From NCBI GenBank assembly GCA_949128115.1, contig OX421965.1:37257681-37321680 (forward strand): a stretch of 64,000 nucleotides of DNA, in the 5' to 3' direction. Origin of the DNA: Anaspis maculata. Its lineage: Eukaryota; Arthropoda; Insecta; Coleoptera; Scraptiidae. The position numbers were made by a program, and so were the translations under genes. The notes below the pieces were generated by a model, which made no database searches, was not told the origin of the DNA, and saw nothing but the letters and a program-made list of their open reading frames with translations. Positions 22,001-32,345 of the stretch are shown one piece after another (the stretch's first letter is position 1; the number at the start of each line of letters is the position of its first letter).

Positions 22001-22968
22001 CTCTGCAGCACGTTGTGGAAGACCATTCGGGGAATCCTGAAAAAATGATTGAAAAATCTTCGACTTTCATTTTTGAAGCCCTCAAGGTCAAAAACTGGTC
22101 CTTCGAAGAATGAATTCCTCAGTTTCTGACTCACCCTGTGAATAAAAAAAAAAAGTATACACATCCAGTGGTAGATATTTCTTTCTCATAATTCTGCATT
22201 CTGCCGTCAACAGTAAACTAAGCCTTTTGAGTTCACAAAACTAAAAGGGTTCAGAGGGTCAGCCCCAAAAAGTTGAGGTCGAAGAATTTTTTATCATTTA
22301 TTCGGAATTCCCTGAAGGGTCCCATACAACGTACTGGAGAGCTTTTCCGCCATTTTTTGGACACCTGTATTTTTAAACTTTGTGTTTTTCTCTTTTATGG
22401 AAATAGTATCTAATGTACAGCGAGTCTTTATCAAATCCAGAAAAACCATATCCAGAAAAACCATACATGACAGAATTTTTAGGCAACCAGTTTACCTCAA
22501 CGGAAAAATATCGAGAAATCGATTCTCGTTCGACAAAGTGTAAAACTGTTTGCCTCTGCCTCTGTATAAAAACTACCGTATGTTCGTTAAAATTATGAAT
22601 TAGGGCAGGCTATGGAAGTAAAAACGTATATCGTGAATTTATCAATGATCACTCAAATATGATGTCAACATGATGGGCTGTCGTCATGGAATACATTTTG
22701 GACATACGTTCCGAAGTTCACAGCCTGCCCTGATTCATGATTTTAACGAACGTACGGTACTATGATTATTCAGATATTTTCGTGCTTACAGGGTGATTCT
22801 GGAACGGCCGCTTTAGTTAATGGCATGCAGGTTGGAATCACTTCGTACCTCACCACGCATCCTCCGATATGCGGACATGAAAACGTAACCTACCCCACCG
22901 TTTACTCCAGGGTGGAAAAGTATTTCGACTGGATCCTAGATATAACACCAAATGTTCAAAGAAATTGA
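13010..22968 (+). CDS. Secreted elastase-like S1 serine protease, seven exons
   Basis: Exons: 13010-13055; 13098-13198 (or from 13113); 16351-16460; 16582-16744; 16802-16912; 21705-21848; 22792-22968 (TGA). All introns are GT-AG and all phases match; the product is 283 or 278 aa. It is an extracellular endopeptidase of the chymotrypsin fold. A signal peptide (MFKVLVFMFLIEQSC...) and short propeptide precede the activation site SGR|ILNGSDAEVGEFPF. His57 lies in LTAAHC (exon 3), Asp102 in YDIAVAE (exon 4), GWG in exon 5, and Ser195 in CYGDSG, split between exons 6 and 7. The pocket has Gly189 where trypsin has Asp, Leu216 in SYL where SWG is usual, and Thr226 in YPTVY. By analogy with pancreatic elastase this predicts preference for small residues. 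GDSGT replaces the usual GDSGG. A digestive role is plausible but not shown. Introns 2, 5 and 6 are filled with transposons. Poly(A) signal at 23026. Confidence 0.88.
13864..14147 (-). mobile_element. Solo LTR (internally deleted) in protease intron 2
   Basis: Minus strand TGTTACGAGCGGCGATTC... to ...TCCGTAACA, 284 bp, flanked by ATAT at 13860-13863 and 14148-14151. The text matches the 495-bp LTR at 15683-16177 at both ends but lacks much of the middle. A 4-bp ATAT duplication is typical of 17.6/297-type Ty3/gypsy elements; that assignment is inference. Confidence 0.8.
14484..14650. other. Short repetitive patch with a CGAGCGAAGCGAGCAGCGCCGC motif
   Basis: The reverse complement of the motif core (CGGCGCTG-TTGCTCGCTTCG) also appears inside the hAT element at 29580-29605, so this is probably hAT debris. 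An open frame with two EPG(V/A) repeats runs across it but has no supported splice sites. Confidence 0.35.
15386..15607. repeat. Inverted repeat in protease intron 2
   Basis: GTAGAATGACTTTTTGGAGC and AAAAATAAAGTGACAAGCTG on the left are mirrored by CAGCTTGTCACTTTATTTTT and GCTCCAAAAAGTCATTCTGC on the right, with a loop of about 65 bp. It is MITE-like. Confidence 0.75.
15601..16288. repeat. 82-bp direct repeats flanking the forward solo LTR
   Basis: 15601-15682 and 16207-16288 are nearly identical (both contain AGCCTGTGTCTGAATAAGCA and end in GATCTGACTATAT). The segment ATATACAATATTAACAAGAT also occurs both at about 15350 and at 16178. The LTR therefore sits within a local tandem duplication. 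Confidence 0.8.
15683..16177 (+). mobile_element. Solo LTR, 495 bp, in protease intron 2
   Basis: Begins TGTTACGGGCGGCGATCC and ends CGAAATATCGTAACA, with ATAT at 15679-15682 and 16178-16181. There is no internal coding region, primer-binding site or polypurine tract next to it, so it is a solo LTR left by LTR-LTR recombination. Relatives lie at 13864-14147, 10797-11190, 51308-51524, 54229-54545 and 58543-59077. Confidence 0.85.
17483..17645. repeat. Inverted pair, left member (partner 20818-20985)
   Basis: The reverse complement of this segment, containing GTCCGGGT-AATGTCGATTTTAAC, then CATCATCCTTGA and CCCAAGTGGGATTTT, lies at 20818-20985. The pair brackets the two large palindromes of protease intron 5. 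It also contains the CCGCCATCTTGG motif seen in the 60-kb array. Confidence 0.75.
17795..17950. repeat. Two stacked CAGGGTG termini
   Basis: CAGGGTGTCCC at 17795 and CAGGGTGATTT at 17916 both follow TA. The second lies just outside the palindrome that starts near 17951. Inverted partners in the expected positions were not found. Confidence 0.5.
17951..19127. repeat. Large palindrome 1 in protease intron 5
   Basis: The left arm TTGGCCATAACTCAGG...TTTGTAGCGCCCTATT is mirrored by AATAGGGCGCTACAAA...ATATAGCCAA on the right. The inner arms (CTATTCCAGATGGTCAAACA and TGTTTGACCATCTGGAATAG) meet near 18725. The left arm is interrupted by the hAT MITE at 18044-18365. Inner CCTGTATA/TATACAGGGTG ends lie at about 18445 and 19002. 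No protein is encoded. Confidence 0.85.
18044..18365. mobile_element. hAT-type MITE, 322 bp
   Basis: The terminal inverted repeats CAGGGGTGGATTTAG and CCAAGTCCGCCCCTG are flanked by an 8-bp duplication, CCTATTCA (18036-18043) and CCTATTTA (18366-18373). An 8-bp target duplication with CAGGG-type ends is characteristic of hAT elements. There is no transposase. It is inserted in one arm only of the surrounding palindrome, so it arrived after the palindrome formed. Confidence 0.85.
19133..20238. repeat. Large palindrome 2 in protease intron 5
   Basis: The outer ends GGTCAATAGTCTCTGAGATA and TATCTCAAAGACTATTGACC pair. The arms continue through TTTTGTCTAGAAGTCGCCAA (left) and TTGGCGACTTCCAGACAAAA (right) to a central hairpin MITE at 19591-19787. 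Total length is 1,106 bp. It abuts the preceding palindrome. Confidence 0.85.
19591..19787. repeat. Hairpin MITE at the centre of palindrome 2
   Basis: The ends CCGGACACTAACTGCTGAAT and ATTCAGCAGTTAGTGTCCGG pair perfectly, and pairing continues through GTACGGACCTTGCA/TGCAAGGTCCGTAC. No clear target duplication was seen. Confidence 0.8.
20818..20985. repeat. Inverted pair, right member (partner 17483-17645)
   Basis: Contains GATTTTCCCCAAGTGGGATT, CATCATCCTTGACATTT and CAAATGTCCGGGTTAGGACT in the reverse order of the left member. Confidence 0.75.
21003..21110. repeat. Short inverted repeat rich in ACGT
   Basis: TACGACGTAACGCAACG and AACGTGAAAATT on the left are mirrored by ATTTTCACGTT and ATGTTACGTCGTA on the right. 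It is MITE-like. Confidence 0.65.
21974..22367. repeat. Palindromic element (394 bp) in protease intron 6
   Basis: Ends CAGATTGTCCAGAAAATGGC and GCCATTTTTTGGACACCTG, flanked by TA on both sides. The arms pair through GAGAAGCTCTGCAGCACGTTG and CAACGTACTGGAGAGCTTTT. The termini match those of the transposase-bearing palindrome at 47875-49206. Confidence 0.8.
22576..22757. mobile_element. TA-flanked MITE, 182 bp
   Basis: Ends CCGTATGTTCGTTAAAAT and ATTTTAACGAACGTACGG, with TA at 22574-22575 and 22758-22759. The subterminal GGGCAGGCTATG and CACAGCCTGCCC resemble those of the MITEs at 36589 and 38339. It is a non-autonomous Tc1/mariner-like element. Confidence 0.85.
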
Positions 22969-23025
22969 TGAATGATATGTACCCAATCGGTAAAATAAGA
23001 AGTTTTAGTTCAGCTAGAAAAATTT

Positions 23026-23031
23026 AATAAA
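23026..23031 (+). other. Poly(A) signal of the serine protease gene
   Basis: AATAAA, 57 nt after the TGA stop. Confidence 0.75.
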
Positions 23032-23204
23032 CATTTTTTTTGAGAAGACTACTGGAGCTTATTTTTTATTATTAAAAACAGAAGTATTCAAGTAGGTACG
23101 AACGAGTGATTTAGACAATTTTGAAACTCCGCCGGAAATAAGCGAAGCCGCAATTGCGCAACTTTGCATCTACTGCGGGGAAAATCCTGCCAAATCTATT
23201 TAAA

Positions 23205-24178
23205 CAACTAGCAAAGTCCTCACGGGGGTAAGTCTCATGAGCGCATTTTCGGGGTGCAGATGAGTACACTGTTCACTGTTGCCTATGAACAGATTGTCCC
23301 AAAAGTACCACAAGAAATCATCAATCTTTATGAAAACACAAGAAGTCAATAATAAATAAAAACAACAGAATGACATCAACCTAATCTAGAAAATGTCCTA
23401 TACTTGAGTAAGAATTATACCTATATCGATCACAAGCACGGAGCCAGAAGCATCTTGCTGAACCGCAGCGCCGCGACTTTAAAATCGCATCTGCATATAA
23501 GTGCATAAGTATAGATTCCACATAAGAATAGAGATATCTTCCTTGAGAATGAATCAATCAGCCTAATTTTTTCACTACAAATTTCTTCATTTCTTTCTGC
23601 ATCTTTCGCTCGCTGGATGTATGCATGTATCTAGAACGGTTTGCAAGGTTTCTCGATGTAGAAGTTCACACTGTAGCCTTAAATACCGAAAAATGTGAAA
23701 TCGCGGGGCGAACCTTTTTCTTGAAAACATTGTATCTTCTTTTGCAATGAAGGAATCAGAATGTTTCTTCCACTTAAAATGTCTCCATTGATTGGTGCAT
23801 ATTCCGCTTGCTGCATGTATGCATGTATCTAGAACGGTTCGCAAGATTCCTTGATGTAAAAGTTCACACCGTAGCGTAGCGTTGAATGGGTACCGACTTT
23901 TTGAACATTTTATTCTTTTTGCTTGCAATCGCGCAGTCTGTCCAAATATTTTTTGCGCATGTTCCCATCTGCAGACAAGCAGCATTAATTTGCAAAAAAA
24001 CCGATACCGCTACGACTTTTCGTTTAGGAGGAATTCAACTACATGACGGATAGACAGACAGACGGACAGACGGACAGACGGACAGACGGACAGACAGACA
24101 GATGGACAGACGTACAGACGGACAGTTTTCAAAGCGCGGCTGATAGCGGATTTCCTGCAAAAATGCGCTAAAAATCGG
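23205..24178. repeat. Dispersed repeat B, uninterrupted copy
   Basis: Homologous over its length to 41490-43223, with shared CTCATGAGNGCATTTTCGG, ATCGATCACAAGCACGGAGC, GTATGCATGTATCTAGAACG and GCGGCTGATAGCG. A sub-block with TGTATGCATGTATCTAGAAC occurs twice within it (near 23618 and 23814). A (GACGGACA)-type satellite lies at 24045-24125. No terminal repeats or coding region were found, and the class is unknown. Confidence 0.75.
24045..24125. repeat. GACGGACA microsatellite
   Basis: Iterated GACGGACA/GACAGACA units inside dispersed repeat B. A shorter version lies at 43131-43170 in the second copy. Confidence 0.85.
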
Positions 24179-24900
24179 TTGAGTCACCTCAAAACTTTCC
24201 CGACTAGTATAGTATCAGGTCCCTTCGGATGGAAAGTTGGAGTTAGAGAGAAAGATTGGAAATGAAAATATCATGCATTTCATATCATGATATTGAACGT
24301 TTTGTCAGGAAAATTCAATGTTTCCGGGAAAAGCAAAAATCTTTTCCCAAATCATTTCATTGTAAAAATCGTTAGTTGAGGCTTCACTTCAAGCTCCATC
24401 ATTTAGGTCTGGTCTCAAAAAACCAGGCCGGTTTTACAGTTTTAACCGGAAAATTCCCAGGAAATTTGAAAATGTTCGAAAACCAGTTACCTCTTCTTTA
24501 AAAGAAGAAATTGTGAAAATCTGTTCACGAGATAAAAAGTTGGAAAATTAGCAGTTTTTCCACAGAGGAAAACTCGAAAACCGTGGGTCTGATTTCAAAA
24601 GTTTTTTCTCCAAAAATCAACTCAATCTTTCCTCCAACTTTTATTTGCAGAAAGTCTACACCTGAATTGAATATTTCGTGGGGCTCACCCACGGGCGGCT
24701 CACCCCATGTAAAACTTTGCACTGCACTGTTTTCAAACTCACGGAATGTGCAAATTTCATTTTGAAAAAAATACCGTCGGAAAACCGGAACCGTGTCGAT
24801 GTCGACTTTCGAAATGGGTCTGCACGACGCCCAATCCAATCTACTATCAATATCCGGTGAATTTGAAAAACAAAAATGAAATGAATTTTTGAGTGGAGTC
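24179..24900. other. No gene recognised
   Basis: Overlapping short frames on both strands around 24525-24908 have no domain and no splice support. No bounded repeat was identified. Confidence 0.35.
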
Positions 24901-25540
24901 TGCATCAAAAGCGAGTCGTCCTGGTGGTCAAATCACGGGCTAGAGGCCCTCTCGGGTGGCTAGGAGAAATTTTGAAAATTCATAACACCCGACTGGAAAA
25001 TTGTGGAAAGCTGCAACTGCAGGCTTAATTTGACTCTTTTGTTGTGTTGCTTCCTGCCAACGTGGTTCCAGTCCATCGGATAGATTTTGTATAATTATAA
25101 TTATATAGGGGAGTGATTAGGTTTCGAACTTTGGCATTTTTAATTATTTGACAGATGACAGAAAAGGCAATACTTCCAACTGTTCTGAATCCAGTTTATC
25201 AAGGGGTTTCAAGACATACTGCAAGTCAAGTTCCGTGAGATATAGCTTTTGACATTTGTTGATAGTGTGGAGTGCCACTTCTGTTTGACAGATGACAGCC
25301 AAACACTGACGGGCTCATTCCACAAGAAAACCATGTCCGCATACCAAATTTCAAGTCGATTGGGGGTCCAGTTAGGAAACTCCAATTTTTTTCTAGACTT
25401 TTGTTGGAAACCAAACACATCACATTCACTTCTACAAATATTTTTAAATCCATGTGAGGCGAACGAATGCTGGAATTCGTCCCTATTCTAAGATAATAAT
25501 TTTATTGCGTCGTATTATTTTTTACAGGGCACGGCACACA
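24901..25540. repeat. Dispersed repeat A, contiguous copy
   Basis: Contains in one run the left part (matches 2045-2460) and the right part (matches 1031-1210). No TIRs or target duplication were seen. Confidence 0.6.
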
Positions 25541-26639
25541 ATACCATTGAGGACGGTATTTCGATAAAATTTGAGATATGGAGTTCTCAAATTCAAAGTT
25601 CAAAGTTTTGTTATTCAATTATTCAAAGTCTATGCGTGGAATGAGATCAAATTCAGCAGAGAGCACAACAATAACATAATCAAATAACGTCTGCACTTGA
25701 GTTCTCTACCGTTCCCCAGTCGGGAGCTACGAATTTTTATTCATTTTTTCTGTTTCAGCCTATGTATACAGCTCCTACCACAAATTCAACCAAAACACCC
25801 GGTCAGGTGTGATTGCTGACCATCTGAGGAATGCACGCCACATAGTCGCTATGCTTCTTCATTCAAAATCCCACGGAATTACGTAAGCTCCTGAACTAAA
25901 AGTCATATTATACGGTATCATAAGGTGCTCGAATTTCTATTGCGAAGGTCAAGTATGCAAGAGTGTGTCCTGTAGATTCGCATCTTCTTGAACTCACAGC
26001 AAATCGAATTCTGAAAACGGGAACGTACAATCTGTATGGTTACTGGTTTTCTTGTGCCCAAATTGTTTCAATATAGAATTAAAAAAAAACGTGAAAAATT
26101 TAAGAACTCAATAAAAATTACAGCAATGTTCAAAACAGTTTGTGCTCCAAATACAGGGGCGTGGGTTTACGTTAGGTATTATTGGAAAAAAACACGTTAC
26201 TTAACCTCCGTTTAGTCAATCGATTATCCATACTAAAACAGTAGGTAAAGCTTACACTTTTTTTTGACACATCAACCTAATTAATATTTTATCGAGATGT
26301 TGCCAAATTCCATTTCAACATGTAAGTAGGTATAACTATACCGTGGTAGTAGTAATAGATGTGATTAGACCCAAGGTCGACATCATCAATTTGTAAAATA
26401 CCATCGGCTACTTGTTTCGCGAGAACTTTCCAGCGAAGATAAAGATATTACCATGGTGCCAAATAACCAATAACTTCTGAAAGGTGAATGCCCCGATAAT
26501 AATTATTTTTATCTTGTCCTGATTTATTCCGGATTTACCGGAAAGAGGAACAAAAAAAATTCGATTCGTAATTTGCACCAACTTTAATGCATGCATAACT
26601 AATACAGTTATCAATACAAGACAGATTTACATACAGGTT
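25541..26639. other. Intergenic, minor repeat debris
   Basis: Around 25835-25880, ATTCAAAATCCCACGGAAT is the reverse complement of sequence at 43225-43247, just outside repeat B. Nothing else was recognised. Confidence 0.35.
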
Positions 26640-27045
26640 GGTCCAACAGACAGATTTTAAGCTTCGTCATGGGTTTGGCTTTGGCAACTTCGAGCCAGCC
26701 TCCTGGAGTCCTGGAAGAGGCTGCAACCCTCCGAAAACACTGAAATCAGCGTTACCTTGAAAAATTTGCATCAAATTGAAAAAAAAAACAGCGCTGTAAA
26801 GACGATTGAACCAGCTTTAGAATGACGTATCACTCAACCTCAATTATTGTCATTTAAGATTTCCGAAGAAGCTGCTACCGAGGCTGCCACCCTGACTACA
26901 GGGGTGAAACTTCACGGTTGAATTGACAGAAGTTGAACGACCTCCTTGGAAACAAAGTTGATCTGTCCGAATTAATTCTAGGAAATGAGGGCGAAACGCC
27001 CGAAAATCTGTCTGTTTCGTTTTCGTTGGGCCACCCAATTCAAGA
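26640..27045. repeat. Possible eroded fold-back element
   Basis: GGTCCAACAGACAGATTTT near the left and AAAATCTGTCTG...GTTGGGCC near the right are inverted copies. The interior pairs only weakly. Confidence 0.4.
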
Positions 27046-27146
27046 ACGTTTCTTGAATGAGTGCGCCATGCTTCACTATGTACTATACAGCATAATGTAA
27101 CAAAAATATAACAAACTTTGAGGGTAAATTACCCTCAAGTACTATA

Positions 27147-27400
27147 CAGGGTGTTGCCTTTTTTTTCGTCAAATATTTTAGAAGATGGTAGAGCATTAAA
27201 AAATAAGTGGACTTCCTCGAAAACATTTATAACGGCATGCAATTTTTTCCGACGAAGCACGGAAAAAAGTGTAACAAAAATGGTTCATTTATCCATCGAG
27301 TTATAAAGGCGAAATTAAGAGTTCAACTTTTGCATGATTTTGAAGCTAAGCATTGATATCTACTTGCGAAGAATGACATGTCGTTAGTATAGTTCCCTTA
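27147..27400. repeat. Single arm of a CAGGGTG element
   Basis: Starts CAGGGTGTTGCC after TA. The following GGTAGAGCATTAAAAAATAA and GTGGACTTCCTC match the left arm of the element at 3087. No right partner was found nearby. Confidence 0.5.
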
Positions 27401-27844
27401 TAAAAATTTCTCTTGCAATTGAGATTATTGACTTATTTATTTAAGTCGTTATTTTTAATTTAAAACTCGTCTTTACCCTCAAAGGTGCTGTGAAAATTCA
27501 TTTGGCAAGTATGTTTGGTGTTTGGTATGGTCTGGCAGGTTCTACGGAGTTTCCAGGGTAACAAAACAATTATGCTATTGTAATGTACCTCTTCGATCTG
27601 AAGGTACCAGGTAGGTACTAATGCGATGTTGCCAGATTGGACAGATTTGTTTTTGTTGATAACTTGCAAATCGAAGCCCATTATTTTTTTCATTATTTTT
27701 CCCATGCTCTGTTAACCCTGTTCCCATTGATCTACTAAATTTAACGTGCCCGAAAGAAAATCCGCTATTTTTTTATTTTTTCAAAAAGTTCAAGTTGAAT
27801 TTCACTTTCCCGATCCCGTCACATCACTTGTAAGGGGAAGTATA

Positions 27845-28523
27845 CAGGAGGGTATCCCGAACCGACCATAAAAAAGTCCAGGGCAGTCTGGGAAAATACT
27901 TCAAGAACGTCAACCTATTTTTTTTTTTAAAAACAGGTCTTTCATTTCTGGATATAAGGGAAGGTCGAAGGGCGGGAATTTGAGATCATTTATTTTCGTT
28001 ATCTTCACCGATTATTGTGAACTCTTTTAAACAAACGGAAAAGCATTTATTCAATTTATAATATGTATACAGGGTGGTTCATGAATTTCGAAAATCCAAT
28101 TTCCTTGATTCAGTATAAAATAACGCAATTATTTTTAAGGATATCAACTCCTATTTTCTTGATGGAAACTACACGCCAAAAAGTTTTTCATGGAAACGAA
28201 TCGTGTTATTTCTTGCTCTACATCAGCAACAATTTTTGCTGGTGTTTTTGAAGAATTCGGAATTTTGAAATTCATGACTTACCCTGTATAGTAAATGGAA
28301 TTTCAAAACACATTGAACAGTTCAAAAACAAAGCTTTTTAGTTCGTTTCGAAGAGTGTACAAAAATTGGTACAAATAACAAAAATAAAGGGGGTAACGTT
28401 TTTGAGCCCCCATTTTTGCAAAAATAAATAAAAACTCATTTTTTCTCTATTTTTTTCCGGCATTCTTGGAGCATTCTCTGTCCTGCCCTGGATTTTTTTC
28501 TACCGGTCGGTTGAGAACACCTG
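27845..28523. repeat. Palindromic element (679 bp) with nested palindrome
   Basis: Ends CAGGAGGGTATCCCGAACCGACC and GGTCGGTTGAGAACACCTG (each read in two blocks) are TA-flanked. The inner arms share TCCAGGGCAG/CTGCCCTGGA. A second element at 28070-28286 (CAGGGTGGTTCATGAATTTC / GAAATTCATGACTTACCCTG) is inserted in it. Confidence 0.75.
28070..28286. repeat. Nested CAGGGTG palindrome, 217 bp
   Basis: TA-flanked ends CAGGGTGGTTCATGAATTTC and GAAATTCATGACTTACCCTG. The block GGATATCAACTCCTATT also occurs in reverse at 33250-33275. Confidence 0.75.
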
Positions 28524-29259
28524 TATACTATGACGGCGCGATATTATATTTATTGAAGAATATTAACGTCCTTACATCCTACCACCATTTGTTGTCTTTA
28601 TAACAAGAAATAATTAACAATAACAATAATGAATGTTCTGACACGATAACTGCCCCACTTCACTGAATGAGACTTGGCACTCAACTTTGACACATGACAG
28701 TTGATGGCACTGGCAGAGCTATTACGATCAGAAGCAAGTTGATGTCATTTTTTGACCAGCTACAGGGACTGGACTGTTAATCCAAAATGGAGTGGACTGT
28801 TTATTGCTTTGTACCCTTTATTTTGGAGGGCTCCAAACGTATTACCAAATTTGGTCAAGATCTGTCGAACGGTTCAAAAGTTATGCCGGAAAATCGACTG
28901 TAACAATTCAACATCAACACCCCGCAGCTTTTTAACGCAGCAATTTGAAACATCGATAAATATATTTTCCAAATTTATTTCACATGAGGAATTTAACATC
29001 AAAGTTTGTAACATTACTTTTGTTACTATACAACCCTGTGATAGGGTGATTCGCAGATCTCTGTCATAGAATGTTTTCCAGCGGGTACCCAGGTAGGTGG
29101 TAAGTTTTACTGCAGCGTATCTTTGGGAGGATACGAAGTTGACCTGTTCAAAACGTTGGCAAAACCCATCAGAGCTTATCAATTGACGTAAATTTGATGA
29201 GCGACGAGCTGATGGGCGTATAGTTTATTTGGTCACCCTGTGTATCTCTCGATGGGTAG
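28524..29259. other. CAGGGTG-family debris, no supported gene
   Basis: 28850-28900 contains the CGGTTCAAAAGTTATG motif common to several palindrome arms. A CACCCTG terminus ends at 29240. A weak exon-like segment at 29120-29188 is listed among the rejected items. Confidence 0.4.
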
Positions 29260-29683
29260 CAGGGGCGGCGACTTATAGGGTGCATCGGGGCACGTGCACC
29301 CATGCAAAATGATTATACGGGTGCATTGCACCCATACATGAAAGCTTAAGAAATTGAAATATACGTTCCTAAATTTTTAATCACTTTGAAAATCACATGC
29401 TAGTTAATATGTTACCTACTGCATGAGCATCTAGGTACTTGGTTTCATTATTTTATTTATTGTTTTATTTTATTCTGTTTTATTAATAAAACCTGTAGTA
29501 AGAACCTTGTCTTTGTTCAATTTCTAATGGTTTTATGTCGGTGGAATTGTTGACCACGCTCCATTTCTCAAAAAAATCTGCCTGCGGCGCTGTTGCTCGC
29601 TTCGCTCGCTGTCCCCATTGCTTTCTATGTAGGTATATTTCATTTTTTGCACCCATGCAAAATTATAAAACCCGCCGCCCGTG
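29260..29683. mobile_element. hAT-type element, 424 bp, non-autonomous
   Basis: Starts CAGGGGCGGCGACTTATA and ends TATAAAACCCGCCGCCCGTG, flanked by a perfect 8-bp duplication ATGGGTAG (29252-29259 and 29684-29691). GCACCCATGCAAAAT near the left and GCACCCATGCAAAATTATA near the right are subterminal. There is no transposase frame. Confidence 0.9.
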
Positions 29684-29691
29684 ATGGGTAG

Positions 29692-31672
29692 TGGAAGCAC
29701 TTCTGGAATTAACGGAAGGTATGGATGGTCATTGCTACAGTATACGGCCAGTGTAGTAGGAGAGAACTCAACGCCAGGTCAGACTAGAAACTCTCTCGGC
29801 ATTGCAAAACAAAGTCAAAGCCATCGCGCAGAGTGCAGTGAATGCAGGTATGTCGGCAACATTCATTTTTCCAAATCAATACCTCACTTTTATTGTTATA
29901 AACATTAAGCATTTGCCTACTTGATATAAAACCTATTTTTGTTTCAATTCTCTACCTAATTGAGCGGAATAATTAATATTATTAAATTAATGGGTAGGTA
30001 TGCCTATACCCCACGTATCCAAATATTATTGATATCAACAAGCTCTGATTAGATATTCCAATTAAACGCAAATTGTCAATTATTTCACAAACGAGCTGAC
30101 CGAGCTCATCCTTAGAGACGACCCAATTAAGAGTCCCATGCATCAAATATGAAATTCTCTGATCAAATTTTTTTTTGGTAATTGGGCTATGGACATTGAA
30201 TCGGAATAAATAAATACCCTTTTGTACCTGTACAATTGCGATGCTTTTACATAACTTTACTTTCTAAATGTTTATCGATTATAAAATTACAATAAACTGT
30301 TCATGGATTCGTCAAGAATAAGTGCCATGAAAAATACACCTGCATTGCATGTCAAAACACCTTAGCTCTCGATTTTTTTGTAATTAAATTTCATTGTAGA
30401 GAGGCAGTAGGTAGTTGACTAAAAAAATTTGCATTCCTTTGAAGGGCGTTGCTATTATTATTACTTTTCCTAATAGATATGTCTTTATTTATATTCTTTA
30501 AAAATGTGCGATTTCTCAAGGCCAACTCAAGCTTTCCACTATAATCATGATTCACGTTTATAATAAAATAAATATACATTTCACATATACGTTACAGGGA
30601 GCGCTTCGTTGCGTTCTGTCATAGGTAACTGACAAAAAAAGTTTTGAAAATAAAGCCAAACAATTTTTGGAACAAGTAGGTACCTAGTAAACAAATTCAT
30701 TGAGTGCGTATGAAATTATTCCCTTCTATAAAGCTAATGTGTAGTCTGATAAGCGGTGATGTAAAAATAAATGATTAGGTCCTATTATACCCATGTGGTT
30801 GAAGAAGAGAAACGTTTTTGAGTAGGTAATTACTTCGGTGATAGCTACCCAGGTATAAGAACAAGTAAAGTGTTTTTTAGCGGAAAGTTTTCGTATCAGT
30901 GAGCTCAAGACAATAATAATTTTGATTCTGTGCTAAAAGACTTTCGTTTTTCTTGGTGAAAGATTTTTATGCCGCTGTGCAAGACTGTGTTTGTGCAATT
31001 ATTGTAAAGGTGACGTATATGGAAAAGTTGCGACAATAATTTGTTTACCCGATAAAGAAAATATATTGCTTTGAATTCGAAAATTCTAGGGTTACGTTTT
31101 ACCGGATGTGAACACGGTTAATCATCAGTTCAGTTATTTTTTGTCACTGGAAGTGATTTAATGTGTCCTAATTTCCGAAATAAAAAAAGTATCAATAATC
31201 GCTCACGACAAAATCTCATAGAAGGCAGAAAGAGACTACCTACATTTCCTCTTATTCAGTAATCCACCAATGACAGAATAATCTGATGGAGTAGAAACCC
31301 ATTAGATTTGATGGAACACTGCTCTCTCATTTCATTTTATTTTCATCATCAGAGTGTCGAGAAAGGAACCTTTGGCTTGAATTTTGCTCAAGAAATTGGG
31401 AAAAGAAGCTGTGTAGAAAAAGGGGCACCTAAATATTCTGCGAAGGATAATTTTGGCGGGTCAAAAGAAAACGTAGCGAGCTTTGGGCATATTTTTTTGA
31501 AAAAAGAATGGAATACTTCACAACTCCATTTTGATATTTACATATTATTCACCCACTGATTTGTCGAACTTCACTAAAACCTAAGCTAGCAGTGGTACCA
31601 AAGTTGGAGGGGACAAGTTCATCTTATGTTTAAGACCTCACTTGAAAAAATCTAAAATGACAATACCTACAT
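29692..31672. other. No gene assembled
   Basis: A possible exon with donor GCAG|GTATGT at 29849 could not be joined to neighbours (see rejected items). The remainder is AT-rich with TAGGTA runs. Confidence 0.35.
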
Positions 31673-32340
31673 TGTGACACATCAAATTGAAGGAAAATTG
31701 AATCATCTCCCTGAATACAATTTTCTCGAAATTTTTGAAATCCCCGTTTTCTCCCTAAAATACTCCAAATTTCCATTTTAAAGGGGGAGGGGTTGAAAAT
31801 TCCCAAAAAATTGTTTTCAGGAAGAGAATTTAATTTTCTTCAATTTGATGTATCACAAAGTAGGTGGTGTTTTGTTAAATTTTGAAGTTGAGGTGTGGGA
31901 GAGCAATGGGGTAAATTTTGGTGGAACTTTTTCCACCGAAAATTATCTTCTTCGATGCAATTTAGGATGATGCTGACTAAACTGAAGAGAATTGAGGGGT
32001 CCGGAATAATGAATGGGACACTCAGAGAATTTCTAGGGAGAAGGGGGGTGAGGTTTAAAATTTTATAAATATTTTTGCAAAAAGAGAATTTAATTCTCTT
32101 CAATTTGATGTATTGCAAGGTAGGTAGTGTCATTGGAAATTTCAAAGTTGGGGTGAGTGGGGGCGAGGGGGCTGAATATAGAAATTTGCCAATGTATGTC
32201 TTAGATGTCCCCCTCGATATAATAATCGACCTGTTTTTGCTCGAAGAAATATTGACTAGGAATCGAGAGTTATTGCAGGTGGATAGTTTTCAAATGATCA
32301 CCCGGTATGTAATTGAGAAAAATGACTTCCACAATCCATA
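31673..32340. repeat. CAGGGTG-family arms with direct and inverted repeats
   Basis: AGAGAATTTAATT(T/C)TCTTCA ATTTGATGTAT occurs at 31822 and 32082 (direct) and in reverse near 31685. 32195-32330 (CCTCGATATAATAATCGACC, TGTTTTTGCT) matches 41310-41370 and 43310-43350 in the nested element at 40760-43412. It is a rearranged relative of that element. Confidence 0.6.
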
Positions 32341-32345
32341 ATTAT

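Noticed and set aside
28752..29182. Overlapping open frames of about 100 codons on both strands
   Set aside because: They lie in sequence shared with the arms of non-coding palindromic elements.
29120..29849. Possible exons: 29120-29188 (VSLGGYEVDLFKTLAKPIRA..., donor AC|GTAAAT) and about 29763-29849 (RQVRLETLSALQNKVKAIAQ..., donor GCAG|GTATGT)
   Set aside because: Each has plausible splice sites, but their phases do not join, no start or terminal exon was found, and a hAT element lies between. Kept only as a lead for transcript mapping.
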